In this document: positions 8,057 to 15,022 of the stretch, piece after piece
Numbering within the stretch: position 1 is the first letter of the stretch
Layout of the letters: each line of letters starts with the position of its first letter
Source of the DNA: an uncultured bacterium
GTDB taxonomy: Bacteria > Verrucomicrobiota > Kiritimatiellia > CAIKKV01 > CAITUY01
DNA: 22,391 nt
Direction: 5' to 3'
Assembly (NCBI GenBank): GCA_903934155.1
Contig: CAIZMS010000145.1
Location: 1-22,391, forward strand
The notes under the pieces: model-generated
Database searches by the model: none
What the model saw: the letters and a program-made list of their open reading frames with translations, nothing else
What the model was told of the DNA's origin: nothing
Made by a program: the position numbers and the translations under genes

Positions 8057-9171
8057 GACATCACCTTCCGGTAAACTTCCCAGGTCTTTTGCGCTGTGGA
8101 CCTCCAGGAGAAGGTGGCGGCGTGGGCGGGGCCCTGGGCACTGAGTCGGTCGCGCCGGGGCCTGTCCGCCAATAGGGAATGGATCGTTGCGGCCCATGAC
8201 TCCGCCTCAAAACCCGGAAGGGTGACCGCGGAAGTTTCGATCATTTCGGACAGGGAGCCGCCGCCCGAGGATACCACGGGGGTGCCGCAGGCCATGGCCT
8301 CCAGAGGGGGGAATCCGAAACCCTCGTAAAAGGAGGTGATGAGGAATAATTCAGCCCCGGCATAAAGGGCGGACAACTGGCCGTCGGGGATAAAGTCGAG
8401 GTGCCGGATGCGATCCCGACGGGGTGAATTTTGGATCCGGGTCAGAATGGGTTCCACCTGCCAGCCGGGCATTCCGGCCAGAACCAGATCCCCGTCGAAA
8501 TGATCGAGCTTCTCAAAGACTTCGATCATGAAGGGAAGATTTTTCCGGGGCTCCAGGGTGCCGACGGTGAGCAGGTAGGGGCGATCCAGCTTCAGGCGAC
8601 GGCGCAGGGTGGCAATTTCATCGGCGGGCGGACGGGTAAACACGGGTGAGATTCCCAAGGGGATGGCAAAGACGCGATCCGGGGCGACCCCCAGGGTTTC
8701 TTCGATCTCTTTCTTGCTGAATTTCGAGACGGTGATAATGGCATCGGCGCGGCGGGCCGTGTCGTGAATGACGGCCGACAGATAATGAAGATTTTTTGCT
8801 TCTGCGAATTCCGGGTGGCGGACGAAACTCATGTCGTGGATGGTGACGACTGATTTTCCGCAGGAGAGGGGTGGAATGATGAAATTGGGGAAGTGGTAGA
8901 GATCGGCTTTCCCCGCGAACCAATTGAAGGGAGGAGCCTGAACACGCTTCCAGGCCTGTTGCGCGAGGGTGCCCGGAATCCAGCGAACCGGGTGCGGGGT
9001 GGCGCCGGGACAGGCGAAGTCCAATCCGCGCCGGTGGAAGTCGAAATAGAACAGGCTCAGGTTGTCGCCAGTCGACTTGCTGATGCCGAGGTGTTCCACA
9101 AGTTGCCTTGTATAACGCCCGACGCCCGCACGTTGTGCCACGGCTGACTGGATATCCACACAGATTCTCAT
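8053..9171 (-). CDS. GT4-type glycosyltransferase (first of operon)
   Basis: This 372-residue retaining glycosyltransferase of family GT4 is the first gene of the four-gene leftward operon. It opens MRICVDIQSAVAQRAGVGRYTRQL, carries TIHDMSFVRHPEF (110-122) and ADAIITVSKFSKKEI (142-156), and has TVGTLEPRKN (202-211) at the start of the donor-binding domain. The E-x7-E catalytic/binding motif is E283 and E291 in FYEGFGFPPLEAMACG. The open frame continues upstream, but homology begins at the ATG at 9171, which has AGGA nine bases before it. No membrane anchor is visible, so it is probably cytosolic or peripherally bound. No flippase, polymerase or initiating transferase lies in the window, so this operon can only supply part of a glycan pathway. 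Confidence 0.9.
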   Translation of the reverse strand: MRICVDIQSAVAQRAGVGRYTRQLVEHLGISKSTGDNLSLFYFDFHRRGLDFACPGATPHPVRWIPGTLAQQAWKRVQAPPFNWFAGKADLYHFPNFIIPPLSCGKSVVTIHDMSFVRHPEFAEAKNLHYLSAVIHDTARRADAIITVSKFSKKEIEETLGVAPDRVFAIPLGISPVFTRPPADEIATLRRRLKLDRPYLLTVGTLEPRKNLPFMIEVFEKLDHFDGDLVLAGMPGWQVEPILTRIQNSPRRDRIRHLDFIPDGQLSALYAGAELFLITSFYEGFGFPPLEAMACGTPVVSSGGGSLSEMIETSAVTLPGFEAESWAATIHSLLADRPRRDRLSAQGPAHAATFSWRSTAQKTWEVYRKVMS

Positions 9172-9206
9172 TGCTTTCGATCCTGAATCCCTTAGAAATG
9201 GTGGCC

Positions 9207-9234
9207 ATTGTATGGCGGGGGCGAAAAACGACAA
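9207..9234 (-). promoter_or_regulatory. Candidate promoter of the glycosyltransferase-exonuclease operon
   Basis: On the minus strand, TTGTCG (plus 9229-9234) and TACAAT (plus 9207-9212) are separated by 16 bases. The -10 box matches 5 of 6 consensus bases and the -35 box matches 4 of 6. The start point would fall near 9200, giving a leader of about 28 bases to the ATG at 9171. It sits in the 84-base region that diverges from rsmI; I see no equally good plus-strand promoter there. Confidence 0.5.
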
Positions 9235-9255
9235 GCCTGATTTAAGGGAAAGATT

Positions 9256-9933
9256 ATGACACCCGGATTGTATGTGGTGGGGACGCCGATTGGAAACCTG
9301 GACGATTTGTCGCCCCGGGCCATTGAGACCTTGAGGGGCGTGAATGCGATTCTCACGGAAGATACCCGGCGGACCCGGATCCTGTTGGATCGTTTTGGCC
9401 TCAAGACGCCAACCCTGAGCTGCCATAAGTTTAATGAGGCGTCCCGGGTGGATGGGATTCTGGACCGGTTGCGCCGGGGTGACTCGTTGGCCCTGGTGAG
9501 TGATGCGGGGATGCCGGGTGTATCGGATCCCGGGTCCCGGGTGGTGGCGGCTTGTCGCAAGGCTAGGATTCCGGTGATCTGCATTCCGGGGCCGTCTTCC
9601 GTGACGACGGCGATTGCCCTGAGCGGGTTTAATGGCGCGGGATTTGTTTTTGCCGGTTTCACTCCCCGGAAGAGCGGCGCCCTGCGCAAGTTCCTTCAGC
9701 AGTTTTCAGATTGCCCGGCCCCCATTGTGATTTTTGAATCGCCGTACCGACTGGTGAAGGTTTTGGACGAGATTGAGTCCTGCCTGGGGACACGGGAGCT
9801 TTTCCTGGGGCGGGAGCTGACCAAAAAGTTTGAGGAGACCGTTTGGGGTACCCCGGCGGAGATCCGGCAGGCGTTTCAGGGACGGACGGTGAAGGGGGAA
9901 ATCGTCATGGTCATAGCCCCAGCCGCCCGTTGA
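9256..9933 (+). CDS. rsmI: 16S rRNA (cytidine-1402-2'-O)-methyltransferase RsmI
   Basis: RsmI methylates the 2'-OH of C1402 in the decoding centre of 16S rRNA, using S-adenosylmethionine. The 225-residue protein is a tetrapyrrole-methylase-fold enzyme with the family signature VGTPIGNLDDLSPRA near the N-terminus, LTEDTRRTR, the SAM-binding loop SDAGMPGVSDPG at about 82-93, and IPGPSSVTTAIALSG. FESPYRLVK and ELTKKFEE follow. It is slightly shorter than the roughly 280-residue enzymes of E. coli and similar bacteria because the C-terminal extension is short. The ATG at 9256 has GGGAAAG just upstream. It diverges from the glycosyltransferase operon and is followed by the STAS gene, which has its own promoter. 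Confidence 0.95.
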   Translation: MTPGLYVVGTPIGNLDDLSPRAIETLRGVNAILTEDTRRTRILLDRFGLKTPTLSCHKFNEASRVDGILDRLRRGDSLALVSDAGMPGVSDPGSRVVAACRKARIPVICIPGPSSVTTAIALSGFNGAGFVFAGFTPRKSGALRKFLQQFSDCPAPIVIFESPYRLVKVLDEIESCLGTRELFLGRELTKKFEETVWGTPAEIRQAFQGRTVKGEIVMVIAPAAR

Positions 9934-9958
9934 CAGCCGTGGCGCGGGGTGCTAGTTT
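9930..9958 (+). promoter_or_regulatory. Candidate promoter for the STAS-domain gene
   Basis: A perfect TTGACA at 9930-9935 overlaps the rsmI stop codon (9931-9933). After 17 bases comes TAGTTT (9953-9958), a weak -10 box matching 3 of 6 bases. The predicted start near 9965 leaves a short leader containing GGAATGGG before the ATG at 9983. It would let the STAS gene be expressed independently of rsmI. Confidence 0.4.
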
Positions 9959-9982
9959 GACGCCAATTGGAATGGGTTTTCT

Positions 9983-10522
9983 ATGGATATGTCGGTTGAT
10001 ACAGTAGAAGTCGCGATTCGGGATCAGGAGGCCTTCATACGGATTCACGGTCGTGCCACCTTCAAGATCGGTCCTTCCCTGAAACAATTCGGGGTCATGG
10101 CGGTGGAGCGGGGGTGCAGGCGGTTTATCGTGGAGATGAAAAATTGCGTGGGGATGGATAGCACCTTCATGGGGATTCTGGCCGGACTGGCTACGACCTT
10201 GAAAAAGACAGAGGGTGATGTCGTGTTGCGTAACCTGAGCGAGAAGAATCTTTTCCTGGTCAAAATGTTGGGATTGAGCCATCTGATCACGATTGACAAT
10301 TCGGCGCAATCCGTGATCGCCATGCCGACCTCGGGGCATGTTCTCACGCATTCCCCCAGCGATAAAAAGCAGATGACCGAGACCATGATCGCCGCCCATG
10401 AAACTCTGGTTGAAGCGGCTCCGGACAACATTATCAAATTCAAGGATGTGCTGGCGTATTTGAAGGAGGACCTGAACCGGACAAACGCGCAGCAGTCGGG
10501 CGTTCCGGTTTTTCCGAGATAG
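9983..10522 (+). CDS. STAS-domain protein, anti-sigma-factor antagonist-like
   Basis: The first 110 residues of this 179-residue protein have the layout of a stand-alone STAS domain like SpoIIAA/RsbV: an N-terminal strand, a helix, then the loop CVGMDSTFMGILAGL. D59-S60 occupy the place of the conserved Asp-Ser pair whose Ser is phosphorylated by an anti-sigma kinase. It therefore probably works as a phosphorylation switch in partner signalling, though Ser60 phosphorylation is inference. The last 70 residues extend beyond a normal STAS domain; the region around HETLVEAAPDNIIKFKDVLAYLKEDL looks helical and may be a partner-binding tail. No kinase, phosphatase or sigma factor lies in the window. 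ATG at 9983 is used; ATG at 9989 is an alternative. Confidence 0.8.
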   Translation: MDMSVDTVEVAIRDQEAFIRIHGRATFKIGPSLKQFGVMAVERGCRRFIVEMKNCVGMDSTFMGILAGLATTLKKTEGDVVLRNLSEKNLFLVKMLGLSHLITIDNSAQSVIAMPTSGHVLTHSPSDKKQMTETMIAAHETLVEAAPDNIIKFKDVLAYLKEDLNRTNAQQSGVPVFPR

Positions 10523-10558
10523 TCTCCGTCGGGTTTTTATGTCCGCTTTTTTTGCCAT

Positions 10559-10567
10559 CCCCCCCCC
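10559..10567. repeat. Run of nine C bases upstream of dnaJ
   Basis: The 101-base gap between the STAS gene and dnaJ contains a C9 homopolymer next to T-rich sequence. It is the longest single-base run I noticed in the window and lies about 57 bases before the dnaJ start. I see no convincing promoter or terminator in this gap. Confidence 0.8.
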
Positions 10568-10623
10568 TGAGTGAAGGCTGTGATTGGCGTAAACAATATT
10601 CAAGATGATGTGAGGATGGGCTT

Positions 10624-11811
10624 GTGACGGCAAAACGAGATTATTACGAAGTTCTGGGAATCACGAAGGCGGCCACGCCTGAGGAAGTGAAGAAGGCCTA
10701 CCGGCGCATGGCTATGCAGTATCATCCCGACCGTAACCAGGGGGATAAGGCAGCTGAGGCCAAGTTCAAGGAAGTCAGCGAAGCCTACGAAGTACTCAGC
10801 GATGCCGAGAAGCGGCGTGTCTACGACCAGTACGGGCATGAGGGAATGAAGTCGGCCTTTGGTCCCGGCGGGTTTGATTTCTCACGTGATTTTACCCATG
10901 TTTCCGATTTGCAGGATTTGTTCGGAAGTCTTTTTGGGGATGGCGGGGGAGTGTTTGAGGATATTTTTGGCGGGGGACGCCGGACCTCTCGCACGGGGCC
11001 GCAGCAGGGAGCTGATCTCCGGTTCGATCTGGAGATTGAATTTGAAGAGGCCATTTTCGGCGTTCAGCGTGAGATTACCCTGCCGGTGACGGAGCAATGT
11101 GCCGCCTGTAGTGGCATGGGGAGCGAGCCTGGCAGCACCGAGGAAACCTGCCGGCATTGCGGAGGCCGTGGCGCCGTGATTTCGGCCAGTGGATTTTTCC
11201 AGGTGCGCCAGACCTGCCCGGTCTGCGGAGGCAGCGGAAAAATGATCACCAAGCCTTGCCGGGAATGCAAGGGAGCGGGCCGCCAGAAGACGCGCAAGCG
11301 CCTGACACTGCGCATTCCTGCGGGAGTGGAGAGCGGCTCGCGTCTTCGTCTGGCGGGGCGTGGCGAGGGCGGGGTTCGCGGCGGGCCGGCCGGCGACCTG
11401 TATGTGATTTTGCATGTCCGGCCGCATGATCTTTTCCAGCGCGAAGGCGATGAGCTGATTTGTGAAATTCCCATTCCCATGCACATTGCGGCGATGGGCG
11501 GCGAGGTCAGTGTTCCTGCGCTTGACGGGTTTTCAACCCTCAAGGTGGAGCCGGGTGCCGAAACGGGACGGGTATTCCGGATGCGCGGGAAAGGGGCTCC
11601 CCGCGTGGATGGACGCGGGAATGGCGATATGCATGTCCGGGTGCTGGTCGAGGTGCCTGTCCGGCTGAATTCGAAGCAGAAAAAAGCCCTCAAGGATTTC
11701 AGCGATGCCTGCGAGCCTGATAATTATCCGCTCGGGCAGAAAATCCGGGATCGGGCGGATGCGTTTTTCAAGGCCAAACAAGACCTGATCAAGGCACGGG
11801 CAGACGCATGA
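10624..11811 (+). CDS. dnaJ: Molecular chaperone DnaJ (type I Hsp40)
   Basis: DnaJ delivers unfolded clients to DnaK and stimulates its ATPase. The 395-residue protein has the full type I architecture: a J domain with the HPD motif at 34-36; a Gly/Phe-rich linker at about 78-120; and the four CxxCxGxG zinc motifs with Cys pairs at 159/162, 176/179, 198/201 and 212/215. Two beta-sandwich client domains and a C-terminal dimerisation region follow. The start is GTG at 10624, with GAGGA upstream; homology starts at its second residue (TAKRDYYEVLG). The last bases overlap rsmE by ATGA. dnaK, grpE and hrcA are not in the window. The dnaJ-rsmE order matches heat-shock clusters in other bacteria, but the STAS gene upstream is unusual and no CIRCE-like inverted repeat is visible. 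Confidence 0.96.
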   Translation: MTAKRDYYEVLGITKAATPEEVKKAYRRMAMQYHPDRNQGDKAAEAKFKEVSEAYEVLSDAEKRRVYDQYGHEGMKSAFGPGGFDFSRDFTHVSDLQDLFGSLFGDGGGVFEDIFGGGRRTSRTGPQQGADLRFDLEIEFEEAIFGVQREITLPVTEQCAACSGMGSEPGSTEETCRHCGGRGAVISASGFFQVRQTCPVCGGSGKMITKPCRECKGAGRQKTRKRLTLRIPAGVESGSRLRLAGRGEGGVRGGPAGDLYVILHVRPHDLFQREGDELICEIPIPMHIAAMGGEVSVPALDGFSTLKVEPGAETGRVFRMRGKGAPRVDGRGNGDMHVRVLVEVPVRLNSKQKKALKDFSDACEPDNYPLGQKIRDRADAFFKAKQDLIKARADA

Positions 11812-12554
11812 CCCCGCGTTGTTTTGTGGATCCCTCCGAGTGGCAGAACCCGGTTGTGTGGCTCAGCCATGACGACTCCCACCACTTGACCGATGTCCTT
11901 CGGGTCGGAGTGGGGGATCCCGTGGTGGTCTCCAATGGACAGGGCGGCTCCGCAGAGGGTGTCATCGGCGAGGTCACTGACCGGGGCGTCTCGGTTCGGA
12001 TTTTTGACCGCCAGTACCAATCGGGTGACGGGGTTCTCATCACCCTGATCCAGGCGGTTCCCAAGGCCCAGAAAATGGACTGGATCATCCAGAAGGCGAC
12101 GGAAATCGGGGTGTGGTCCATTCTGCCGGTGATGACCGATCGCGGGGTCGTGAAACTGGAGGAGGAACGGGCCGACAAACGGACGAGCCGATGGCAGCGG
12201 ATTGCGGTGGAGGCGGCCCGGCAATGCCGGACGGCCTGGATCCCGAAGGTTGAGCCGGTGGCGCCGCTGGGGGAGGTTCTGTCCCGCACACTCCCGCTGG
12301 ATATTCTGCTGATCGGGTCGCTGGAGCCGGATGCCAGTTCCCTCAAGACCTGTCTCGCCGGGGTGCGGAAACAGGGGCTGAAATCCATGGGGTTGATGAT
12401 CGGTCCCGAGGGTGATTTTTCGCCACGCGAGTTTGAGCTGGCCCGCAAGGCGGGCGCGGTCCCGGTGAGTTACGGGTCCCGGGTGTTGCGGGTTGAAACC
12501 GCATCCCTTTACGGATTATGTGTGTTACAGTATGAACTCAACACCCTCGCCTGA
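11808..12554 (+). CDS. rsmE: 16S rRNA (uracil-1498-N3)-methyltransferase RsmE
   Basis: RsmE methylates N3 of U1498 in 16S rRNA. The 248-residue protein is a SPOUT (alpha/beta-knot) enzyme. The N-terminal PUA-like domain has DSHHLTDVLRVGVGD (23-37). The catalytic part has QAVPKAQKMDWIIQKATEIGV (starting at 82), IGPEGDFSPRE (198-208) and RVLRVETASL (225-234), which form the knot and SAM pocket. Its ATG at 11808 overlaps the dnaJ TGA by four bases without a strong Shine-Dalgarno sequence, so it is probably coupled to dnaJ. Together with rsmI it makes two 16S decoding-region methyltransferases in one window. Confidence 0.96.
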   Translation: MTPRCFVDPSEWQNPVVWLSHDDSHHLTDVLRVGVGDPVVVSNGQGGSAEGVIGEVTDRGVSVRIFDRQYQSGDGVLITLIQAVPKAQKMDWIIQKATEIGVWSILPVMTDRGVVKLEEERADKRTSRWQRIAVEAARQCRTAWIPKVEPVAPLGEVLSRTLPLDILLIGSLEPDASSLKTCLAGVRKQGLKSMGLMIGPEGDFSPREFELARKAGAVPVSYGSRVLRVETASLYGLCVLQYELNTLA

Positions 12555-12582
12555 GCGGGCGTGTTTTAAAGGATGAGTGACC

Positions 12583-13419
12583 ATGTATAACAGCGAAGAG
12601 ACAAAAGCCTTTCAACGGCAGTTGGCGGAGGCCTTGGCGTATAAGACACCCCGCGGGCCCGCCCGTCGGCTGGGTCCGCTGGAATGGGTTCGTGCGCTGT
12701 GCTTCCATGTCCGGCTTGTGTGGGTGTATGTGGTGGCTCGGAAAATCATCCGCAAGGGGAACTTTGACCTGACCGCTTATGCGAATCGTTCCTGGAAGTC
12801 CTTGTCCGTGACCGAAGCTTGCGGGGGGCGCGTTGAAGTTTCCGGTCTCGCTCATCTGGCGGCGACTCCCGGGCCGGTGGTGATTATCGGGAACCATATG
12901 AGCTCACTGGAAACCGTAGCGCTCCCGGTTTTGATCATGCCCTTCAAGGATGTGGCCTTTGTGGTGAAGGAAAGCCTGAGAACCCATTTTATTTTCGGCC
13001 CGATCATGCGGGCCGTGAAGCACATCGCGGTGGGCCGGAGTAATCCCCGGGAAGACTTGAAACTCGTCCTGACCCGTGGGGAAGAACTGATCCGGCAAGG
13101 TGTTTCGGTGGTCATTTTCCCGCAGGCAACCCGGGCGGTGGAATTTGACATTGAAGGATTCAATACGCTGGGCGTCAAGTTGGCGGCCCGGGCAGGGGTC
13201 CCGGTGATTCCCCTGGCGTTGAAGACGGATTTCATGGCCAATGGGGTCTGGATCAAAGACATGGGATTTGTTCACCCCGAGCGAACCATACATTTCGCAT
13301 TCGGCGCCCCGCTCAAGGTCGCGGCCAATGGCCGGGAGGAGCATGCTGCCGTTGTCAAATTTATTGCCGCCCATATCCTGGAGTGGGGTGGAACGGTCAA
13401 GGGAGAGGTGCCGTCATGA
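12583..13419 (+). CDS. Lysophospholipid/1-acylglycerol-3-phosphate acyltransferase-like protein
   Basis: This 278-residue protein belongs to the PlsC-like acyltransferases that esterify a fatty acid to a lysophospholipid or similar acceptor at the inner membrane. It has GNHMSSLET (103-111), the equivalent of the catalytic NHx4D block but with Glu110 in place of Asp, giving H-x4-E. FGPIMRAVKHIAVGRS follows, then FPQATR (179-184) instead of FPEGTR, and VPVIPLALKTD. From memory, these changes recur together in a known branch of the superfamily, so the enzyme may well be active with a special acceptor. The hydrophobic stretch at about 38-52 could anchor it. I chose ATG at 12583 over the GTG at 12577 because AAAGGA at 12568-12573 is better spaced. 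It overlaps the next gene by ATGA. Confidence 0.88.
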   Translation: MYNSEETKAFQRQLAEALAYKTPRGPARRLGPLEWVRALCFHVRLVWVYVVARKIIRKGNFDLTAYANRSWKSLSVTEACGGRVEVSGLAHLAATPGPVVIIGNHMSSLETVALPVLIMPFKDVAFVVKESLRTHFIFGPIMRAVKHIAVGRSNPREDLKLVLTRGEELIRQGVSVVIFPQATRAVEFDIEGFNTLGVKLAARAGVPVIPLALKTDFMANGVWIKDMGFVHPERTIHFAFGAPLKVAANGREEHAAVVKFIAAHILEWGGTVKGEVPS

Positions 13420-13835
13420 TTCCGGATCTTCAGATGAGCGTGTTGTGCGACGATGTCCGGCAGGAGCGGTCCGGAAAGTTCATTCTCATCGGGCTTTTTG
13501 ATGTGATTGGAATGCCTCAGTTCCCGGCCCTCTTTCCCCGCGTCTGCATTGTCAACCGCTGGTGCAGCGGGCAGGGCGTTTTTAAGGAAAAGACCCGGAT
13601 TGTGGGGCCGGACAACGGGGTTGTGATTGCGGAAGGGCAGGGCATTCCCGTCCAGTTGCAGGGCACCGAATCCACCGTGACGAATGTGGAGTTCTTCATG
13701 AACCTGAAGTTCGACAAGGAGGGGGTCTATTGGATTGAGGTGCTGTTGGATGACGACCTCAAGTTGCGATACCCATTGCGCGTTGACCGGGTTCAGCCGC
13801 CCTCCCTGCCGCCGGGCGGCGCCATGCCGGCGTGA
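13416..13835 (+). CDS. Small DUF6941-like protein of unknown function
   Basis: This 139-residue protein begins MIPDLQMSVLCDDVRQERSG and continues KFILIGLFDVIG. From memory this resembles small beta-rich proteins annotated DUF6941, but I could not check it. Alternating hydrophobic residues suggest a beta-sandwich; there is no signal peptide or membrane segment, and the tail after residue 125 is Pro/Gly-rich. No catalytic motif is visible. The ATG at 13416 overlaps the acyltransferase stop by four bases and has GGGAGAGG upstream, so it is co-translated with the acyltransferase. It precedes alr by 20 bases. Its function is unknown; the position suggests, but does not show, an envelope or stress role. 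Confidence 0.75.
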   Translation: MIPDLQMSVLCDDVRQERSGKFILIGLFDVIGMPQFPALFPRVCIVNRWCSGQGVFKEKTRIVGPDNGVVIAEGQGIPVQLQGTESTVTNVEFFMNLKFDKEGVYWIEVLLDDDLKLRYPLRVDRVQPPSLPPGGAMPA

Positions 13836-13855
13836 CCGGTTGGAAAAGCTGATTT

Positions 13856-15016
13856 GTGAAAGCCGATTTTATGTCTGACCTGGAAAGTGTGGATAAGCCG
13901 GTGAGCCGTCGAAACAATGCCTGGTTGGAGCTTGATTTTGACGTGCTATGCCGCAATGTTGGCGCCATGAGGGCAGTGCTCAAGCCGTCCACGGAAATCA
14001 TTCTGGTGGTGAAGGCCAATGCCTATGGACATGGTTTGACCGAGGTGGCCTCGAAAGCCTTTGGGTGCGGAGTACGCTGGTTCCTGGTGGCCCGGATGGA
14101 TGAGGCGCTTGCGCTCCGGACTGAACTTCCGGACGCCACGATTCTGCTACTGGGGGCCGTCTGGGCTCAGGATATTCCCGTGATTCTTGATCGGCGGATT
14201 ATTCCCGTCATTGTGTGTGAAGATCAGGCGAAAGACCTGGCCGCCTCCGCCCTGAAGGCGGGGGTGACGGTTCCCTGCCATGTCAAAATTGATACCGGCA
14301 TGGGCCGGTTTGGCCTTCCCTGGGAGCACGCTGCGGAGATTCTGGAGGGGCTGCAGCGTGCGGGTGGCTTCGAGATTCGGGGAATCAGTATGCACTTTTC
14401 GTCTGCCGGCAAAGCGGGCGATGCCTTTGTGGGAGTTCAGGCGGAACGGTTTCAAAAAGTGGTAGCCGGATGCCGGGAACGCGGGATGGAGGGGCTTTTC
14501 AAGCATGTCGCCAACAGTGCGGCCTTTGTGGGGCATCCGGAATGGGATATGGATGGAGTCAGGGTGGGAATTCTGGCCTACGGTTACGGGGGCGGTCGGA
14601 GCGACTCGAGGGTGCATACCCTTCCATTCCTGCAATGGAAGACCCGCGTTTTACAGGTGAGGAAGGTGCCTGCTGGATTCCCCGTCGGCTACCTGAGTAC
14701 CTATGTGACGCCTGAGCCGACCTGGTTGGCCACGATTGACGTGGGGTATTCGGATGGGTTGTCACGGCTGATGAGCAATAAGGGGTATGTTCTGATCGGG
14801 GGGCGTCGCGCCAAGGTGGTCGGCCGGGTGACCATGAACTTCACCACCGTGGATGTTGGTGACCAGGGAGGCGTTCGGGTGGGGGATGAGGTAGTTTTGA
14901 TCGGGACCCAGGGGGCTGAGACCCTTTGGGCGGATGAGCTTGCCCGCTGGTGCCAGACGATTCCGTACGAGATTCTGACGAGCATCCGGAGTGAACCCCG
15001 CGCCCGTTCGTGCTAG
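13856..15016 (+). CDS. alr: Alanine racemase
   Basis: Alr interconverts L- and D-alanine with pyridoxal phosphate and supplies D-Ala for peptidoglycan. The 386-residue protein has the PLP lysine in VVKANAYGHG (K53), KIDTGMGRFG (144-153), the second catalytic base in VGYSDGLSR (Y298), VGRVTMNFTTVDV at 322-334, and IPYEIL near the C-terminus. The last-but-one motif has MNF where many racemases have MDQ. The GTG at 13856 with GGAAAAG upstream is used; an ATG at 13871 is the alternative and would remove only a non-conserved tip. It is probably the last gene of the dnaJ-rsmE-acyltransferase operon. Its stop codon is six bases from that of the convergent inositol phosphatase gene. An alternative reading as a broad amino-acid racemase cannot be excluded. 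Confidence 0.92.
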   Translation: MKADFMSDLESVDKPVSRRNNAWLELDFDVLCRNVGAMRAVLKPSTEIILVVKANAYGHGLTEVASKAFGCGVRWFLVARMDEALALRTELPDATILLLGAVWAQDIPVILDRRIIPVIVCEDQAKDLAASALKAGVTVPCHVKIDTGMGRFGLPWEHAAEILEGLQRAGGFEIRGISMHFSSAGKAGDAFVGVQAERFQKVVAGCRERGMEGLFKHVANSAAFVGHPEWDMDGVRVGILAYGYGGGRSDSRVHTLPFLQWKTRVLQVRKVPAGFPVGYLSTYVTPEPTWLATIDVGYSDGLSRLMSNKGYVLIGGRRAKVVGRVTMNFTTVDVGDQGGVRVGDEVVLIGTQGAETLWADELARWCQTIPYEILTSIRSEPRARSC

Positions 15017-15022
15017 CGCGGG
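14997..15022. terminator. GC-rich hairpin across convergent alr and phosphatase gene ends
   Basis: CCCGCGC (14997-15003) pairs perfectly with GCGCGGG (15016-15022) across a 12-base loop. The stem spans the alr stop codon and ends next to the stop of the opposite-strand phosphatase gene. It could act as a bidirectional 3' end or RNA-stabilising stem. No T-run follows on either strand, so a classical intrinsic terminator is not supported. Confidence 0.3.

Noticed and set aside
10523..10623. A terminator or small RNA between the STAS gene and dnaJ
   Set aside because: There are T-rich stretches but no adequate stem before them, and no recognisable RNA fold.
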